Part shown: piece after piece, positions 10,859 through 23,553 of the stretch
Layout: each line of letters begins with the position of its first letter
Position numbering within the stretch: the stretch's first letter is position 1
From: Strongylocentrotus droebachiensis
Taxonomy: Eukaryota; Echinodermata; Echinoidea; Camarodonta; Strongylocentrotidae
Direction of reading: 5' to 3'
DNA length: 64,000 bases
NCBI GenBank assembly: GCA_035222895.1
Contig: JAVYIG010004945.1
Span: 84,103-148,102 of the forward strand
Made by a program: the position numbers and the translations under genes
Notes under the pieces: generated by a model
Database searches by the model: none
The model's input: the letters and a program-made list of their open reading frames with translations, nothing else
Told to the model about the DNA's origin: nothing

Positions 10859-12584
10859 ATCACTGCCCAACTGTGCTAAAGATAAAAGAATTGAACGGGT
10901 ACATGCATTACAGTCCCAATCATAAAAATGCATGCAGGTCTAACTGTAATTGTCTACCGACGTTATGTAGGACAAGTGAACTAAAATGTACTAAATAATC
11001 TAGGTCATTATTGCAGTCTATAACAATGAATCACGGCCGTAGGATATGTTTGTGCTTATTTTGTGTAGATCTACGCTTAAGTTAGATTGTAGACCCCGTT
11101 TACATGACAGATCTATAGTAGATGTATAACTACTAATAGTCTAGTTTCTACTACAGGACTAGTAGTTAGGGTAAACTTGTTGGATACAACAAATCAGGAG
11201 TATGTTTACATCTAAAAGTAACAATTTAGATTGTAGATTAGATCTAACTTTTTAAGCACAGTCTTCTAGGATAGTGTCTCAAGCTCTAGGTGATATTGAA
11301 GCTCATATTTTGCAGTTTAACACAATCTCTTCTATACTTTCCAAAAATAACCAGGTAACACACACATGTACACACACATGGCTTTCTGCTTCAAACAATT
11401 CACAGTTCTGCTTGTGATCGCCGTTGCTCCGAAAATAATAAATAATAAATAAATAATACAAAAAGACTGACTTCCCCATAGACTACAGTGTTATAATAAT
11501 GAGTACCCCATTTTGGTTTAATAAACAGTGGTCATAAATAATGTAATATATTTAAAAACCGTTATAATCATGGCTGATTATTTATGCTTCTGATCATCAT
11601 GAAACACAGATATCAAATTTAACAATTTTTTAAGTCAAGTCTCCACACATTTATAAAATTTCTTTACGCGTTTTATGTTCTAAAGTTATTTATTTTTGAT
11701 TGAATATTAAGATTTTGTGATTTTGACTTGTACTGTATACCCTGCAGCTTAAATCGATTGTCTTGACCTCATATTCACAACGGATTTCCTTACTTGATTG
11801 TAGAAAAAAAGGATCGATAGTATTCAATACTACAGGTGCATCATCAATATCAGTCAATCCATAATGAAAAGTAACTGGGTTTCATTGACTTTGTATGTAC
11901 GTGCTTTATTTAAGTACCCCATTGTGTTGTTTTAATTAATGTCGATTTATTATTTCAATTCATTTTTATCTTGCACGGGCACATGGAAGAGGGGGGGGGG
12001 GGGGGATACGAATTGAAAAGGGTTCTTCTAGAAGTAAAACAGGGCAATTAAATGAGAGGCGCTTTAGTTTGTAAGAGAAAATGACCAATTGCATCGAGAA
12101 AAATCGCATTTACCAATTAAACGACTTCTTACTTTACCAGATGTCTGTGCAAAATTTGAAGGAAAAAATACATTGCTGTTTCGAGTTACCAATGCAACAA
12201 ACAAGTGTGGAGAGAATGAAAATTTAAAAAAAAAATACACAAATGAAATTCTGGCGAAATTAAATCCACAGACAAATCCAACAAGGTGTTTGTATGAATT
12301 ACTTTCTTCGTTCGCAGTTTTATTTCGCATAATCGCTAAGACAAAAGCAGTTTTAATGCCCTATCAGTTTAAGCCCCTCTAAAATGATGGGAGCCACAAA
12401 TTTCCAAGATTATTGATGGCAACATTTCACGTAAATTGTATCATAATGTGAACGAAAATGTCATTTACAACACTTTTTACATGGATTTACAAAATTTAGA
12501 TGTTTGTGTGTACAACAGAAAACCCAAAATATGCATTTTATTTGTCTTCCAACATTTGTTATTCTTTATTAATTATTATTATTA
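10859..12584. other. no supported gene; 15-G run
   Basis: A run of 15 G lies at 11991-12005. A 97-codon frame at 12089-12382 matches nothing I know and has no exon-like borders. A loosely inverted arrangement around GTTTACAT at about 11072-11260 might be a decayed MITE. Confidence 0.35.
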
Positions 12585-12614
12585 TATATATATATATATA
12601 TTTTTTTAAATATA

Positions 12615-12646
<32 letters not shown>

Positions 12647-12658
12647 GGGGGGGGGGGG
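12585..12658. repeat. low-complexity TA / T / G tract
   Basis: Two (TA)n blocks are separated by a T run, then a run of T followed by 12 G at 12647-12658. Reading frames crossing it are meaningless. Confidence 0.9.
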
Positions 12659-12866
12659 AACTTTGCAAAAGGTTGTCTTTAAAATAATGACATCCTCTTT
12701 AACATTATAATACATTACAAGTGAAATAATGCCATCAAATTGTTTGGGCTCCCAACACTGTAGAGGGGCTTTAACCATTTGTAATTTAAATAATTGATGC
12801 GCCAAGCTACTAAAGTGACTCGATAGCATTGCCTCAGATTCTGACACGAAATTATAAAAATATATC

Positions 12867-12950
12867 ATGCTGCAATCATAATTATAAACGTTTAGGTCAG
12901 TCAGGATCCCCATGACTTTTAAAAGCCAGTCGCCTGTCTGATTATCAACA
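12867..12950 (+). repeat. dispersed repeat, copy 1 of 2
   Basis: This is close to 51626-51709 in the same orientation, sharing ATGCTGCAATCATAATTATAAAC, GGTCAGTCAGGA, CCCATGACTTTTA and CGCCTGTCTGATTATCAA with few differences. It is noncoding. Confidence 0.8.
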
Positions 12951-14105
12951 TATTTATGATTGAAAATTTCATTTTTCGTTTTCTTAACGGTTTTTATTTC
13001 ACTAGAGTCAATTGGGACAAATGAGTATGGTAAAACCGGTCACTCAAAGATTTTTAATTTTTTGAGGCACTTCATGATCATTTTGAAGCGCAATTTGTGT
13101 AGGGCTTCAATATTCCACCATATTACAGACACTGATAACACGTGGGCCATGCATCTCAGATTAAACATTGTTAAATGATGCCTTTAAAACTGCCCAAGTT
13201 TTTTTCTTCTTTCTGTTACGTCGATGCAGTTGCGTTGTGTATCCACATACGTACACGTATTTATTAGTGAGAGTCTTTGTATGTCTAATTTGCTTGTGTA
13301 TCAATGTTTATGTTACTCAAATTTATTGATCATGTTTGTAAATATCGTTGGTATTTTTTAATATTTGTACGATCACATTGTTGATAAATTAATTTTGAAG
13401 CTTTTTCTAATAAAATAATTATAGGGAATATGTAACAAAATTACTTACTCTACGAGGAAATGTGAGGAAATGGTTCACACATATAGCTTCTTCCATTCAT
13501 TCTTTTATTGTATGGTATCTTTTAATTCGTTCAAATTTACATTTGACATATATAATTGTTGTGGTCAGAAGGTAAATACCCAGTACTCAGTACTGAAGGG
13601 AAAATATACAATGACTAGTCGAATTCAGTTGATAAGCTGTCATGTATTTGTTTTCATGTTTATCCACGCTTTTGTACTTGTCTAAGTACCAGCACATTAT
13701 ATTTAATAAACAAGTGGAGAGAGGGATGCTCGAAAGAACAATGAAACAACTTGCAGAATAAATAAACAGCTGGTGTGATATAGTTCATGCATGAATTCAG
13801 ATAGCAGGTTGTTCCATATATCCCTAAATCTGTACGATTTCGAAACCTGATTTCAAAACCTGATATTACCAATAAAAAGAAAAATATGGATTTACGAGAA
13901 AAAAAAATGGAATTGGGTAAGAAATTGTGCGTCCGGTGTGAAAACAAATGAGAGGATGAAAATTAACGACAAGGGTCCGAATATTTTTATTTTGAGAGCA
14001 GATGTCATCAAAATTTGAGTAGAAAGCGGTACAACTGATTTTCTCATATTTAGCCTTGCAACTTATGCAGTTTTTTTTCATGGATAATAATAATTATTAT
14101 TATTT
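12951..14105. other. no feature seen
   Basis: AT-rich sequence. No exon, RNA gene or repeat could be supported. Confidence 0.35.
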
Positions 14106-14190
14106 TTCAGTTGATCTCGCTCTACTTTCACACATCCAACAGCATATGCAAGAAAAAAACATCCAGACGCAGTGATTTTGCCGAGCAAAT
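14106..14190 (+). mobile_element. 85-bp exact copy of RTE-like LINE interior
   Basis: These 85 bases are identical to 10068-10152, the palm-to-stop segment of the RTE-like element. The identity starts abruptly after an AT-rich TAATAATTATTATTATT stretch and ends abruptly before ATG plus 19 G (14193-14211). Neither border looks like a retrotransposition end. Confidence 0.95.
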
Positions 14191-15735
14191 ATGGGGGGGG
14201 GGGGGGGGGGGTAGCTGTAAACACTTTTGAAGCGATTTTTTTTTCTCAGAAATATTTGATGATAAATTGTCTAGTTGTTTCAATTTGCAGTCTAATACGT
14301 TGCTGTAAATTTGGTTATAGCTGAATCAAATAAATTTATGTAGAATATGAGACATCATGGATCAAATAATACATTCCTAATGTTTTGTTTTTTTCTTAAA
14401 ATCTACGAGAACTTTGGTCACCCAATTATACAAAAAAAGACCGGTTCGAATATAAAGCACCAAACCCCCGCAAGCTGGCTGACAGTTTCTTAAAACAGCC
14501 ATAAAGCATGATACATCCACCTTTTCGGTTGAACTTAATAACATTTGGCGTGGACATTAAAAGATTATTATTATTAGAGAAGTGATTTTCATGCATGGAC
14601 CTAAGAAAGAATATCCAAAGTCGCATCACTACTTTTACATATTTTGTTCTGATATCCATGTAGTTGGTGCATTGAGATATCCGTAATAAATAGAAAAATG
14701 TTGTGCATCTAATAATGTGGTGGACGTTTTTGGATATTGATATTATTGAATCACCGCTAGATACAAATGGTGCACAGATTTAAATGTAATCCCTAATGGT
14801 AACTTTAGAATCTTTATGTAAAGACATTACAAACATTAATAATATAGGCGCCTAATAGTTTGTACTAATGCATGTGCTACGCAGTTACTAGATATAAATA
14901 TTATTCTTCATTAAAATGCATTCAAAATCCTCCTGCTAATATTTTCAAAGAACGGATAAACTAATTGTGATACAAATCCCTTTTTGTTACCAGAAGTAAA
15001 TTAACATATTGTCATTACTTCTTGTTCATGGACAATTCTTAATAAATTATTACATTTATTTTAACCAAAGAATACTAAGAAGAAAAGAAGGATTACTAAT
15101 AACAAACATCGGTTTGAGTTCATTTTAATTATTATGCTTTTTATTGTGTATATGCACAACTTAAGGTATATTAACACAACTGCATCAATACTGTGTTACA
15201 GGATATCAAATAAAAACATTGCTGTGTTGTTATCAAATGTCTTTATAACTACAAATGTTCACATTTAACTACACGTATTTCAGAAATATATTCCAATTGA
15301 AAAAATAGGATTACTCGCTTCCGATCATCTAAAAGTTGAGATGCCATTTAGATACCTCAGTTAAAATACATTTGAACTAGATTTTGTTTAAATATACTTT
15401 ACAATCCTGAAACTACTGTAACGACTGTAACGGTATACTTAGAGGAAAGGAAGAACACCTAATGATGTATGGACGTTATTTAATGTTGACAACCAATTTA
15501 AATGGCACAATGGCAACCATCCTCGTGCAATAATACACATTCTCACCCTTAAAACATATATTTATATTAAAAGATAACAACCTATTATAAGGGACACTGG
15601 CGACAAATTTGGACGGCATCTCAGATGTCCAGGTCATTACACATTTTAGACAGTCCAAATGGATTTGTCGACCCCCGAAACCTAGATATAGACACATAAC
15701 TTACATCTCTAATATAGACATGGCACTATTCATGA
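14191..15735. other. no gene; 19-G run
   Basis: A run of 19 G lies at 14193-14211. The remainder is AT-rich with no supported feature. Confidence 0.4.
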
Positions 15736-16003
15736 CTTTTAACTCATAGCCTGCCATCAGGCTGCATGCACGATATCGTTATAGTGCTTTGTACATGCGA
15801 GAGAGCCATCGCTTGAGTGCCGTGTGCGTGTAAGGCGCGTTCGTAATAGCAGTTATTGTTCATGCTCATTGGACTGTGCTGTGTGTTTTGCACTTGCTAT
15901 TCATAGATCCATCGCGTTAATCAGAATATCTCCAGAACAACCTGGCGCGGTGGGATTTGGGGCTTGGCACAATGGGGATTATCCATGTGGCATGATAAGA
16001 GTT
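15736..16003 (+). repeat. dispersed repeat, plus copy
   Basis: The reverse complement of 35866-36075 aligns here. Shared blocks are AACTCATAGCCTGCCAT, TTCGTAATAG, AGTTATTGTTCATGC, CATTGGACTGTGC, CATCGCGTTAATC and a GATAAGAG end. This copy is longer in the middle. Confidence 0.8.
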
Positions 16004-17284
16004 AAGTGGCCATCTTGGATTACAGAAAAGCAGTCATCTTTAGAATTCCTTTGACACATCAAATTTCAGTTTAGTAACAATTCCAGTTTGTTCATATTAC
16101 TCTTGTTAACACAAACTTAACTTATATTAAGCTAGGTTCACAAGCTCTGACGTCTCCTTTGTCCTTTTGTTATTCCGGGAGCCTACAGCCAGAAAGAAAT
16201 ATAAAGAAATATAAAGAAAATTAACTATACAGCAATTGTATATAACATAAACATTTCCCAACACACTCCTACGGTTGCTTGAATCGAACAGACTGTTTGC
16301 AGTCGACAACATAAACTGATGAAATAATGACCGTTTTTATATTCAATACCCATTGCACACAATGTGTCATTAGCTGACGTAGGCACGTATTTGTTAAGCG
16401 TCAGGCTTTACCAAACATATGCAATGGCGTATTTTGTGAAAGCGAAGCACACCTGACCCATGTGGAACAGTTGTGTATAGTTGCGCATATAATCCGTATT
16501 AAAGGCCCAGGCTTCTTGGTTAGGCGGCCGAACGTAGTCAGAATGTAAATAGAAAATATTGCTCAGAATATTTACTTGAATGTTTATATTGCGAGGAACA
16601 TTTTAATGCAATATATTATCGTTCATCTATAACAATAACAATTGTTTTATTCTGTCGGAAAGAAAGAGAGATTAACAGCTTTAAGATGATATATAGCCTA
16701 TCATATTGGGATCTTTGTTTATCTATTAATATGAAAATAAGATCAAGCTTTATACAACATTAAGAGAAAAGGGCATTTAAAATATGTATTATATTCAAGA
16801 AATCTGACCCACAATGGGTAGTGTAAGGTAAGAAAAGGTGGAGTTAGCACTACATGTTACGTACCTGACGTGAAAGGCGAAAAACAGAAACACGCCAAAC
16901 AATGATACCGCCCTTTTGTTTCTGTTTATTGAATAGACATTTAATAATGTAGATTATAATTTTAGTTGTAGATAAATACAGGGTGAACATGGGCTGAAGG
17001 AAAATGGCAAATAATAGTTAAAAAGATAAATTAGAAACTTATAAAGAACAACAGAAATAAAAAGTATGACAATTAATATACAACATGGCAACACAGGAAT
17101 GAGTTAATACTTATGTATATGTTATATTCAATGTATACTTCTATAAGGCAATTGAGGAAACAAACGTCGAAAATTGGATTACAGATGATAGTCAGTCAAT
17201 GCGTCATATGCATTGTGAGTCACAAACAAGTTTACACCAAGAAAATTGCTATTTATTTTAAAAATCATCTATGAACAGTGATTT
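16004..17284. other. no feature seen
   Basis: AT-rich sequence with no supported feature. Confidence 0.35.
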
Positions 17285-17640
17285 GTTTTATATACCTCAC
17301 TTTAGAAATCCAGCCATCTGGTTGGTCGAAATTGGATACGTGATTTTAGGCATTGCCGAAAAGAAATGTAAAATGTAAAAACTGGTCAATAGTCTTTTTA
17401 AAAACACCCTAGGGCACTTTTCAAAAGACTGGTTTTGGCATTTTACGTATATGCGTGCAATCTCAATGGAAAGGATTTCAGCACACAAACTAGAGTGGTG
17501 CGCGATCAGACACCCTATTAAGACTATGTCTCGATAACGTAAACAAACTTGATTACCATGATTGGTAAGTCGCACATGAATTATATGACCCTTTTTGGTA
17601 TATAAAAGTTATAATGACTGCTTTAATGTTCGAGGCATAT

Positions 17641-17742
17641 TTGTTTGTATAGGCTCTCGAGGAGGTTACATCGTGCTTTCGCCCATCGGCACGCCTCGGG
17701 GCGATAGCACGATGGAACCTCCCCTTGAGCGTGTACAAACAA
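17641..17742. repeat. near-perfect palindrome P1
   Basis: The left arm (TTGTTTGTA..GCTC..GAGG..CATCGTGCTTTCGCCC) pairs with the right arm (GGGCGATAGCACGATGG..CCCCTTGAGC..TACAAACAA) around a centre with ATCGGCACGCCTC. It would form a stem of about 45 bp with few mismatches. Confidence 0.85.
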
Positions 17743-18091
17743 CTATGTCTCTCATAGTAAGTAAATATACCATGCACTGAGAGGCTATATTTGAAAATAT
17801 GGATCGAGGTGGCAGGAATAGTGCCATTTCTGTCGCCGAGGAATCCATAATTTTAACTAGTGGGTCGAAATAGTGCATGATATATTTGTTTTATATTTTT
17901 CAAAGCAACCTTCATAAAAATAATAATAATGATTATGTTAACTGTCACTGAAGTAGTGTAGAGTGCAGTGAGAGCAGCGCAGATTACAGTACCGCGACCG
18001 ATAGCACATTGATCTTGATCGATCGCATATAATGACGTCATCCATGGTATAGTGCAATGGTATAGTATAGTATTAATGACTGCTTTGAGAG

Positions 18092-18175
18092 AAATAGTTG
18101 TTTTGATACGCTCAAGGGAAGGTAACAATTGTGCTATTGCCCGAGGCGTGCCGAGAGCGTATGAAAACAACTATT
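18092..18175. repeat. near-perfect palindrome P2
   Basis: The outer arms AATAGTTGTTTTGATACGCTC and GAGCGTATGAAAACAACTATT differ at one paired position. The centre, GTGCTATTGCCCGAGGCGTGCC, is nearly the reverse complement of the P1 right arm, so P1 and P2 are related units. Confidence 0.85.
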
Positions 18176-18602
18176 TTTTAGAATATTAATACTTTTATAT
18201 GCCGAAAACAAAAGAGTCAACTTTTGACACTACCTTGGCCTTTCTCTAGTTTATCTGCACGGTTGTTTTTATGAGTGTATCTTTGAGAGTAGACTAGATC
18301 TAGAAGCAAGATATTTTTACAATTTTGGGGGTGGGCCGGCCCTGTGGGGAATATGAAGAAGAACCTGCCCTTTCTAATGACACCTCACTCATTGATTATC
18401 ACCTTCAGAATCACGAGCAATATTAGTTTGCAATGCCAATGCATATTGCAATGCAATGCCAGTGCGCAATGCCAATGCATAGGGATGTGTGTAATCTGAA
18501 TTCCGTGCAATCTCTACGGGAAGGATTTTAGCACTAATAGACCTAATTACTAGAATCAAGGCCTAGACTTTTGAGAAAAAAAATATGGAGAATTTAACTT
18601 AC

Positions 18603-18700
18603 CCTTTTCGCTGCTCTGTCTAGCATGTCCCTGCTGTCAGCAAGTCTTGCATTTGATCATCATCAAGAAGTTGAAATCTTGGGAGAGTTTCTTCAGCCAT
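18603..18700 (-). pseudogene. frameshifted first-exon remnant
   Basis: On the minus strand an ATG at 18700 opens MAEETLPRFQLLDDDQMQDLL. The frame then hits TAG. A one-base shift near 18640 instead gives DSRDMLDRAAKR, running into a good donor (AAAAGGG then GTAAGT at 18602-18597). The opening residues resemble starts of invertebrate tyrosine-recombinase-like (Crypton/KIAA1958-type) proteins, but that is from memory of general pattern only. I read it as a broken exon carried within the foldback region. Confidence 0.35.
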
Positions 18701-18998
18701 TTTTGCCTTCGGTTTGAAATTACCGATCAATTCTTCGCACACGTACGGTATCCTCGATCGCTCAAACCAGTTTTTAACATGTGAATCTATGGGTATTTCA
18801 CCAAAACTGAACTGCTTTCCCGGTAACCATGGTAACTGGGATTTTATAACTATTATTTTAGAACTATAACATGGGTTTGGAATTTTTCCGGGAATTTTAC
18901 AGGAATAGTTAAAGTTTATGAATGCAATTTTGACCAATCAGATGGCTGGATTTCTTTAGTGAGGTATATAATCTGCACTATACCATGGATGACGTCAC

Positions 18999-19580
18999 GG
19001 TTACATCATAGCAATGTTATGTTTGGTCACATGATGCTAAGTTGACCAATCACTGAACCAGATTTCATTGATCAAAAATATAATAGTCACTATTACCACA
19101 ATATTAGATAGCTTAGACAGATACCGATATGTGATTGGTCTAGAGCTCGTCACGTAATATCATTTGTGAGGATCCAAATTGTTATGTTTTCCTGGCCGGC
19201 CACTTTCCAGTGTTATATTAACTAGCTGGTGGAATAAATATATTTGTAATCAATGCATGTCGCCCTCTTGAGGATTGGATGTCACCAATTACACGCATTA
19301 CACCAATACCGAGGGCCATTTAATTTGTTCAATATTTTGTTTTGTCGAATTTTGTTTTTCCTTGAATTATTGTTACCACATTTGTTTTTCTCCCCCAAAT
19401 GTGATTTGGGGTATTAACAATTTAATTTTTCCAAATTTTGTTTTCTTTCTCCATTTTTTTTTGGTTTCATCTCGAAACATTTTGTTATGTTTTCGCACCC
19501 TTTTTTCTTCTAAACTTTTGTTTGACCTCGGAAAAAAAAGGTCGGGCCAAAAAAGGACCCCCCTTCTCCCCCCCCCCCCC

Positions 19581-19613
<33 letters not shown>

Positions 19614-20691
19614 TCCAACTACATTGGACCCCAAACATCAGTGAATCTTGATCTACACCCCCTCTTTATTTATTTTTCTCTCTCTCTCTCTCTCTTTCCC
19701 CTTTTACCAATATTTGTTCCAGCATATTCGTATTATTATGTATATATTGAGGGTAGTCATGCTATCGAGCTTTGCTTACTTTGTCAACCCTCCTGTTTGA
19801 TGTTTTCGATTAGTTACTTTATTCGACATTATATTCTTTTAAATTTGTAAAATTTGCAATGTTTGGTTTGTTATATATTTGTAATAGGGCAAAAGAAAAA
19901 GAAAATCAAACAGAAATAGATAAATAAAATGTGGCCCAAAATATGTCTGTACATGGGCAATTAACCAACCAGCATCGAGTCATTGACTATCCTCGGCATA
20001 CTCGATATTCACAACAAACGACCTCCATCTTGAACCTGGTGTCCCCCTTTGTCTGCACACATTTTTGATCAGACACCATTCATAATGTGCATTGCAACAC
20101 CCATTGACAACACACAATGGCCATAAGTTTTCTGTGATGGTTGGCACACTTCATAAACTTCCTTTTAAAACTACTTGTTAAGAGCCACCTCTAAATATTT
20201 GCATTCACCACAACATTCAGTGAAAATTGTGTGTTCATATCAGAGCAAAATTTTACGATAAAAATTGCTTACCTTGGTCAATTTTACCAATTTTCTCGGA
20301 GAAAGAACGCATTGTAGTCTTCGAAATGAATTGGATATATGCAGTAGCGTTGTTAAAGGCCACAGATGGCTCTATATCAATATTAAAGCCAACACGGACA
20401 AACAATGATGTGTTTAAGCTTGGTGGTCTCCAATACCCTGCGGTCTCCAATTCCCTGCACCTACCCTATATCATATAATAAACATTGACTGGCAGGGGGT
20501 ATTGGATCAGTGACGAATCATGATTCAGTGACTTGCAATATCCCGTTGAATCGGATAGGTAGTATTTATATCTAGTTATGCCATCGCCCACGCCCACGGC
20601 TACTGGAATGCAATTTACAAATTGCATAAATTAACTTCAATTGATTAGAAAACGCAATACCCAATATAAACAGCAATTTATATAAAGCCTC
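18999..20691. other. no gene; low-complexity tracts
   Basis: T-rich sequence at 19320-19510, 13 C at 19568-19580 followed by (TA)n to about 19605, and (TC)n near 19676-19696. No exon is supported. Confidence 0.45.
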
Positions 20692-20824
20692 GGTCACAAA
20701 TGCCATTACGAACTGCTACGAATGCCGTACGAACGATTTTCAGACAATGGAAATTCGGGAAGACAATAGAAAAACAGGGAGATTCGTACGAAAGTATCGT
20801 TCGTACGAACCTTTGTAACCGTTG
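20692..20824. mobile_element. short TIR element, GGTCACA family
   Basis: The left end CGGTCACAAATGCC is matched by the complement of the right end (CGGTTACAAAGG). The 130-bp interior is packed with variants of the self-complementary word TTCGTACGAA. It has no coding capacity and is MITE-like. Confidence 0.65.
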
Positions 20825-22244
20825 CATCACATACATCCTCATAATATGCCAGTTAACATGAAATGCACAAATGCTATTTCCATTTATATTTCATTCAAAT
20901 TTGCTTGAAGTTGATATACAAATTAAGCTTCACATAGAGAACAATGTAACACCAACGCACACACAGCAAAGTGAAAGGGCATGCACAACGACAGCATACA
21001 TCATGTATGTATATAAATTAGGATTTTGCACCAACTGTGAAATCGCTCATAATTAGAGTTTATATTGTCAAAAATTCTCATTCTTATATATACACTCACA
21101 TTGTGAGTTTCAGTTCGTTATTCTAAATTCACAGACAGTAGAAAATGGGCTGCAGACGTGGCTCAACCCATCTTGCTTGCGGACTTGCTTTTAGTGATAA
21201 ATGGCGATGTCGTATAGCGAATACAATACATTAAAACATGCAAAGGGGTTTTCCGAATTCCTGAAGTACACGTTTATCTTACGTATAAATTACTGCGTCC
21301 TCCATTTAACAAAATCCAAAGAAAATCAGAAAAATCATATCACATGAAATGAAGACGTCAATCAATCACTTGGTGAAACAGTAATATAGCATTCTCTGGA
21401 CTTGAAGGCGGTAATGTTTTCCCTCCTGACCATATTTTCCCTCAGCGCTGCCCGCTTCCGGAAAATATAAAAATTTAGCAAAATAAGCGGGATAATAATC
21501 ATTATCTTATTATATTTAGTGTACCCTCCCCATTCACAAGATACTAACACAAGCCTTAATGCATAACAAGATGTAAAATACCATATTTAAACCCTAATCA
21601 ATGCTCCACTTCAACAAGGAGTGTCAGCACTTCTCCCTGTCCAAGATTTCTTTTAAATGAACATTTGCACGAAACTAATTAAAATATGCATTCAAAGTGC
21701 ATGATTATTGCTCTTATTCTTATTATTTTTGTCTAGTGCTTTTTCTTAGGACCTTAAACTGCTACGAAATTACTTTTTAACACCACAATGTGTTAAATTT
21801 AGCGAATATGATCATACCAATTCAGCTCCACTTTCAACAAAAAACGATGACTGTTAAATTAATTAATTAATTAACAATACGCGGGCCGGCTAGTTGTGCG
21901 TATTATAACCAACACAAAAAAGCCAATGAAAAGGCAACATCAGCATTGGCTGGAATAAAACTTATAAGACGCTCTTTCGTTTTTTCAACGGCTGGATCAA
22001 ATTATTGAATAACTGTGGGCCAAAAAAAAAAAAAGTTTATGTTTATGGATATTTCAGCCATCTCTGAATCGATTTAGATCAAACAAATATGATTTTGTCT
22101 TTTAAATTGTATGTTCTTTCAATTGTAACACTGTGTTTGTCATTACCTCACCCTACAAATATTTTGTGGAGCGCCCTCTGCAACAAAACTCAACTTTCCC
22201 TTTAACCATAAAAAGGCTGGGCTTTTTGAGGTTTTAATACGGCC
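20825..22244. other. no feature seen
   Basis: AT-rich sequence without supported genes or repeats. Confidence 0.35.
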
Positions 22245-22945
22245 GGGGGGGGGGGGGGGGTGGGCATTATGCCCCCCTTAAGATCTCCGCGAACAATTTG
22301 CGCGCATGTCAAGTGAAGTGTATAGAACAATATTATAATTTCAATTTTTTGAAAAATTTACTTATTTGCATTTTTATGCTAATTTATTCAAATAAGGTCA
22401 TACAATCACATTTTTACCCTAAAATCATATATTATTCATATTAAAGTATTCTTGTTCACAACATATATTTATTAGACCATTTGGAATAAAAATACGACAT
22501 CAAAATTTGGAAGATCCAGCTCATTCCTTATGATATCTCTTGTTTTGATAATATCTTATGTATTTCATTGTTTTTTAAACTTATGTATTTTTTTATTTTA
22601 TTTCATTTCTCACTACAATTCAACTATTTTGATATCCAAAACAACCACCTAAACTTTAAACAAGACCCAATAACCAATGTTTAATCTATTTTTAGGAAAA
22701 ATTACATTTCCATATGTTTTGTACACAGATCACAAAAATGAATGATTTTCGGGCTGACATGCAAAGACAAAAGGTCACGTGATTTTGAACTGTAGGTCCG
22801 ATTTTATTTGTTTGTTTTTTAAGATGCGCAAGACTCGAAAGAAAAAAGTCAGCGAGCGGCGGGGCGCCATCCTTATGCGTTCCCGAGCAATCGGAAAAAT
22901 CGTGGAGGGGGGGGGGGGGGCATAATGCCTCCCCGGCATTATTAA
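22245..22945. mobile_element. possible element bounded by G-run motifs
   Basis: A run of 16 G followed by TGGGCATTATGCCCCCC starts at 22245. A run of 14 G followed by CATAATGCCTCCCCGG lies at 22907-22936. Both place a G run beside a GCATTATGCC-like word. The interior is AT-rich with no frame. Boundaries and nature are uncertain. Confidence 0.35.
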
Positions 22946-23269
22946 GGTTAACACCTTTTCTCCTGCAATCCGCTAGCATAAAATCAGGCCTTCTACCGTC
23001 GAATGTGCTGGCCCTGTAGATAGAACATACCAATTAGATCCGTGGCTCCTTAAGTACGACAACATTTTGACCGTCAACCAAACAGAACGTTTTAGATTAT
23101 TTTGTTTTAGAAACTTTCAATTTCTATAGCTCAAATCTCTATGGGATTTCACATGTAAAACTGTTTATCGCACTAAACTAAACTACCATAGAGCCATTAG
23201 TAATCGTCGGGTCCAGCCGCAAGCTGTGTGGTCTGATGGTCCATTTTAAACGTAATTGGTTAAAAATGT
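22946..23269. other. no feature seen
   Basis: No supported gene. It may be further upstream sequence of the LINE tail that follows. Confidence 0.3.
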
Positions 23270-23553
23270 GTTGCGTACTCCTGTAAAAAGTCTTAGGTAA
23301 TTAAGAACATTAAAACAAACTTTAAATGTGTATATACATGTAAATATCTGGTTGAATAGCTTTTATAAAGATATAGTTTTATGATTTTAAGTATAACAAT
23401 TGTAATAACAATATTTTAAAATAATAATAATTATAATGCTAGTCTTCACTAAAGTATAAAATACTTCTGTTTTTTGTATAAGTATTCCGAAAAAAAATAC
23501 TTGTTTGCAAAGACCAAATAAAATATCTTGTATCTTGTATCTTGTATCTTGTA
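23270..23553 (+). mobile_element. LINE 3' end with ATCTTGT tail
   Basis: CAAATAAAATATCTTGTATC is followed by four tandem TATCTTG units at about 23525-23552. This is the shape of a non-LTR 3' UTR ending in a short-word tail. No coding part is recognisable upstream, so the 5' limit is a guess. Confidence 0.5.

Larger units (their letters stand above)
17285..18998. mobile_element. nested foldback element, about 1.7 kb
   Basis: The ends are inverted: TATACCTCACT..AGAAATCCAGCCATCTG at about 17290-17325 faces its complement at about 18925-18972. A second inverted pair, containing ACTATACCATGGATGACGTCA, joins about 18029-18052 and 18975-18998; both copies hold the palindrome TGACGTCA. Two internal near-palindromes share words (17641-17742 and 18092-18175). 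A short block GTGCAATCTC..GGAAGGATTT..AGCAC is repeated directly at about 17455 and 18508. The arrangement suggests several insertions or rearrangements of one foldback family. Confidence 0.65.

Noticed and set aside
12089-12382. 97-codon plus-strand frame as a gene
   Set aside because: No recognisable similarity, no exon borders, and frames of this length arise by chance here.
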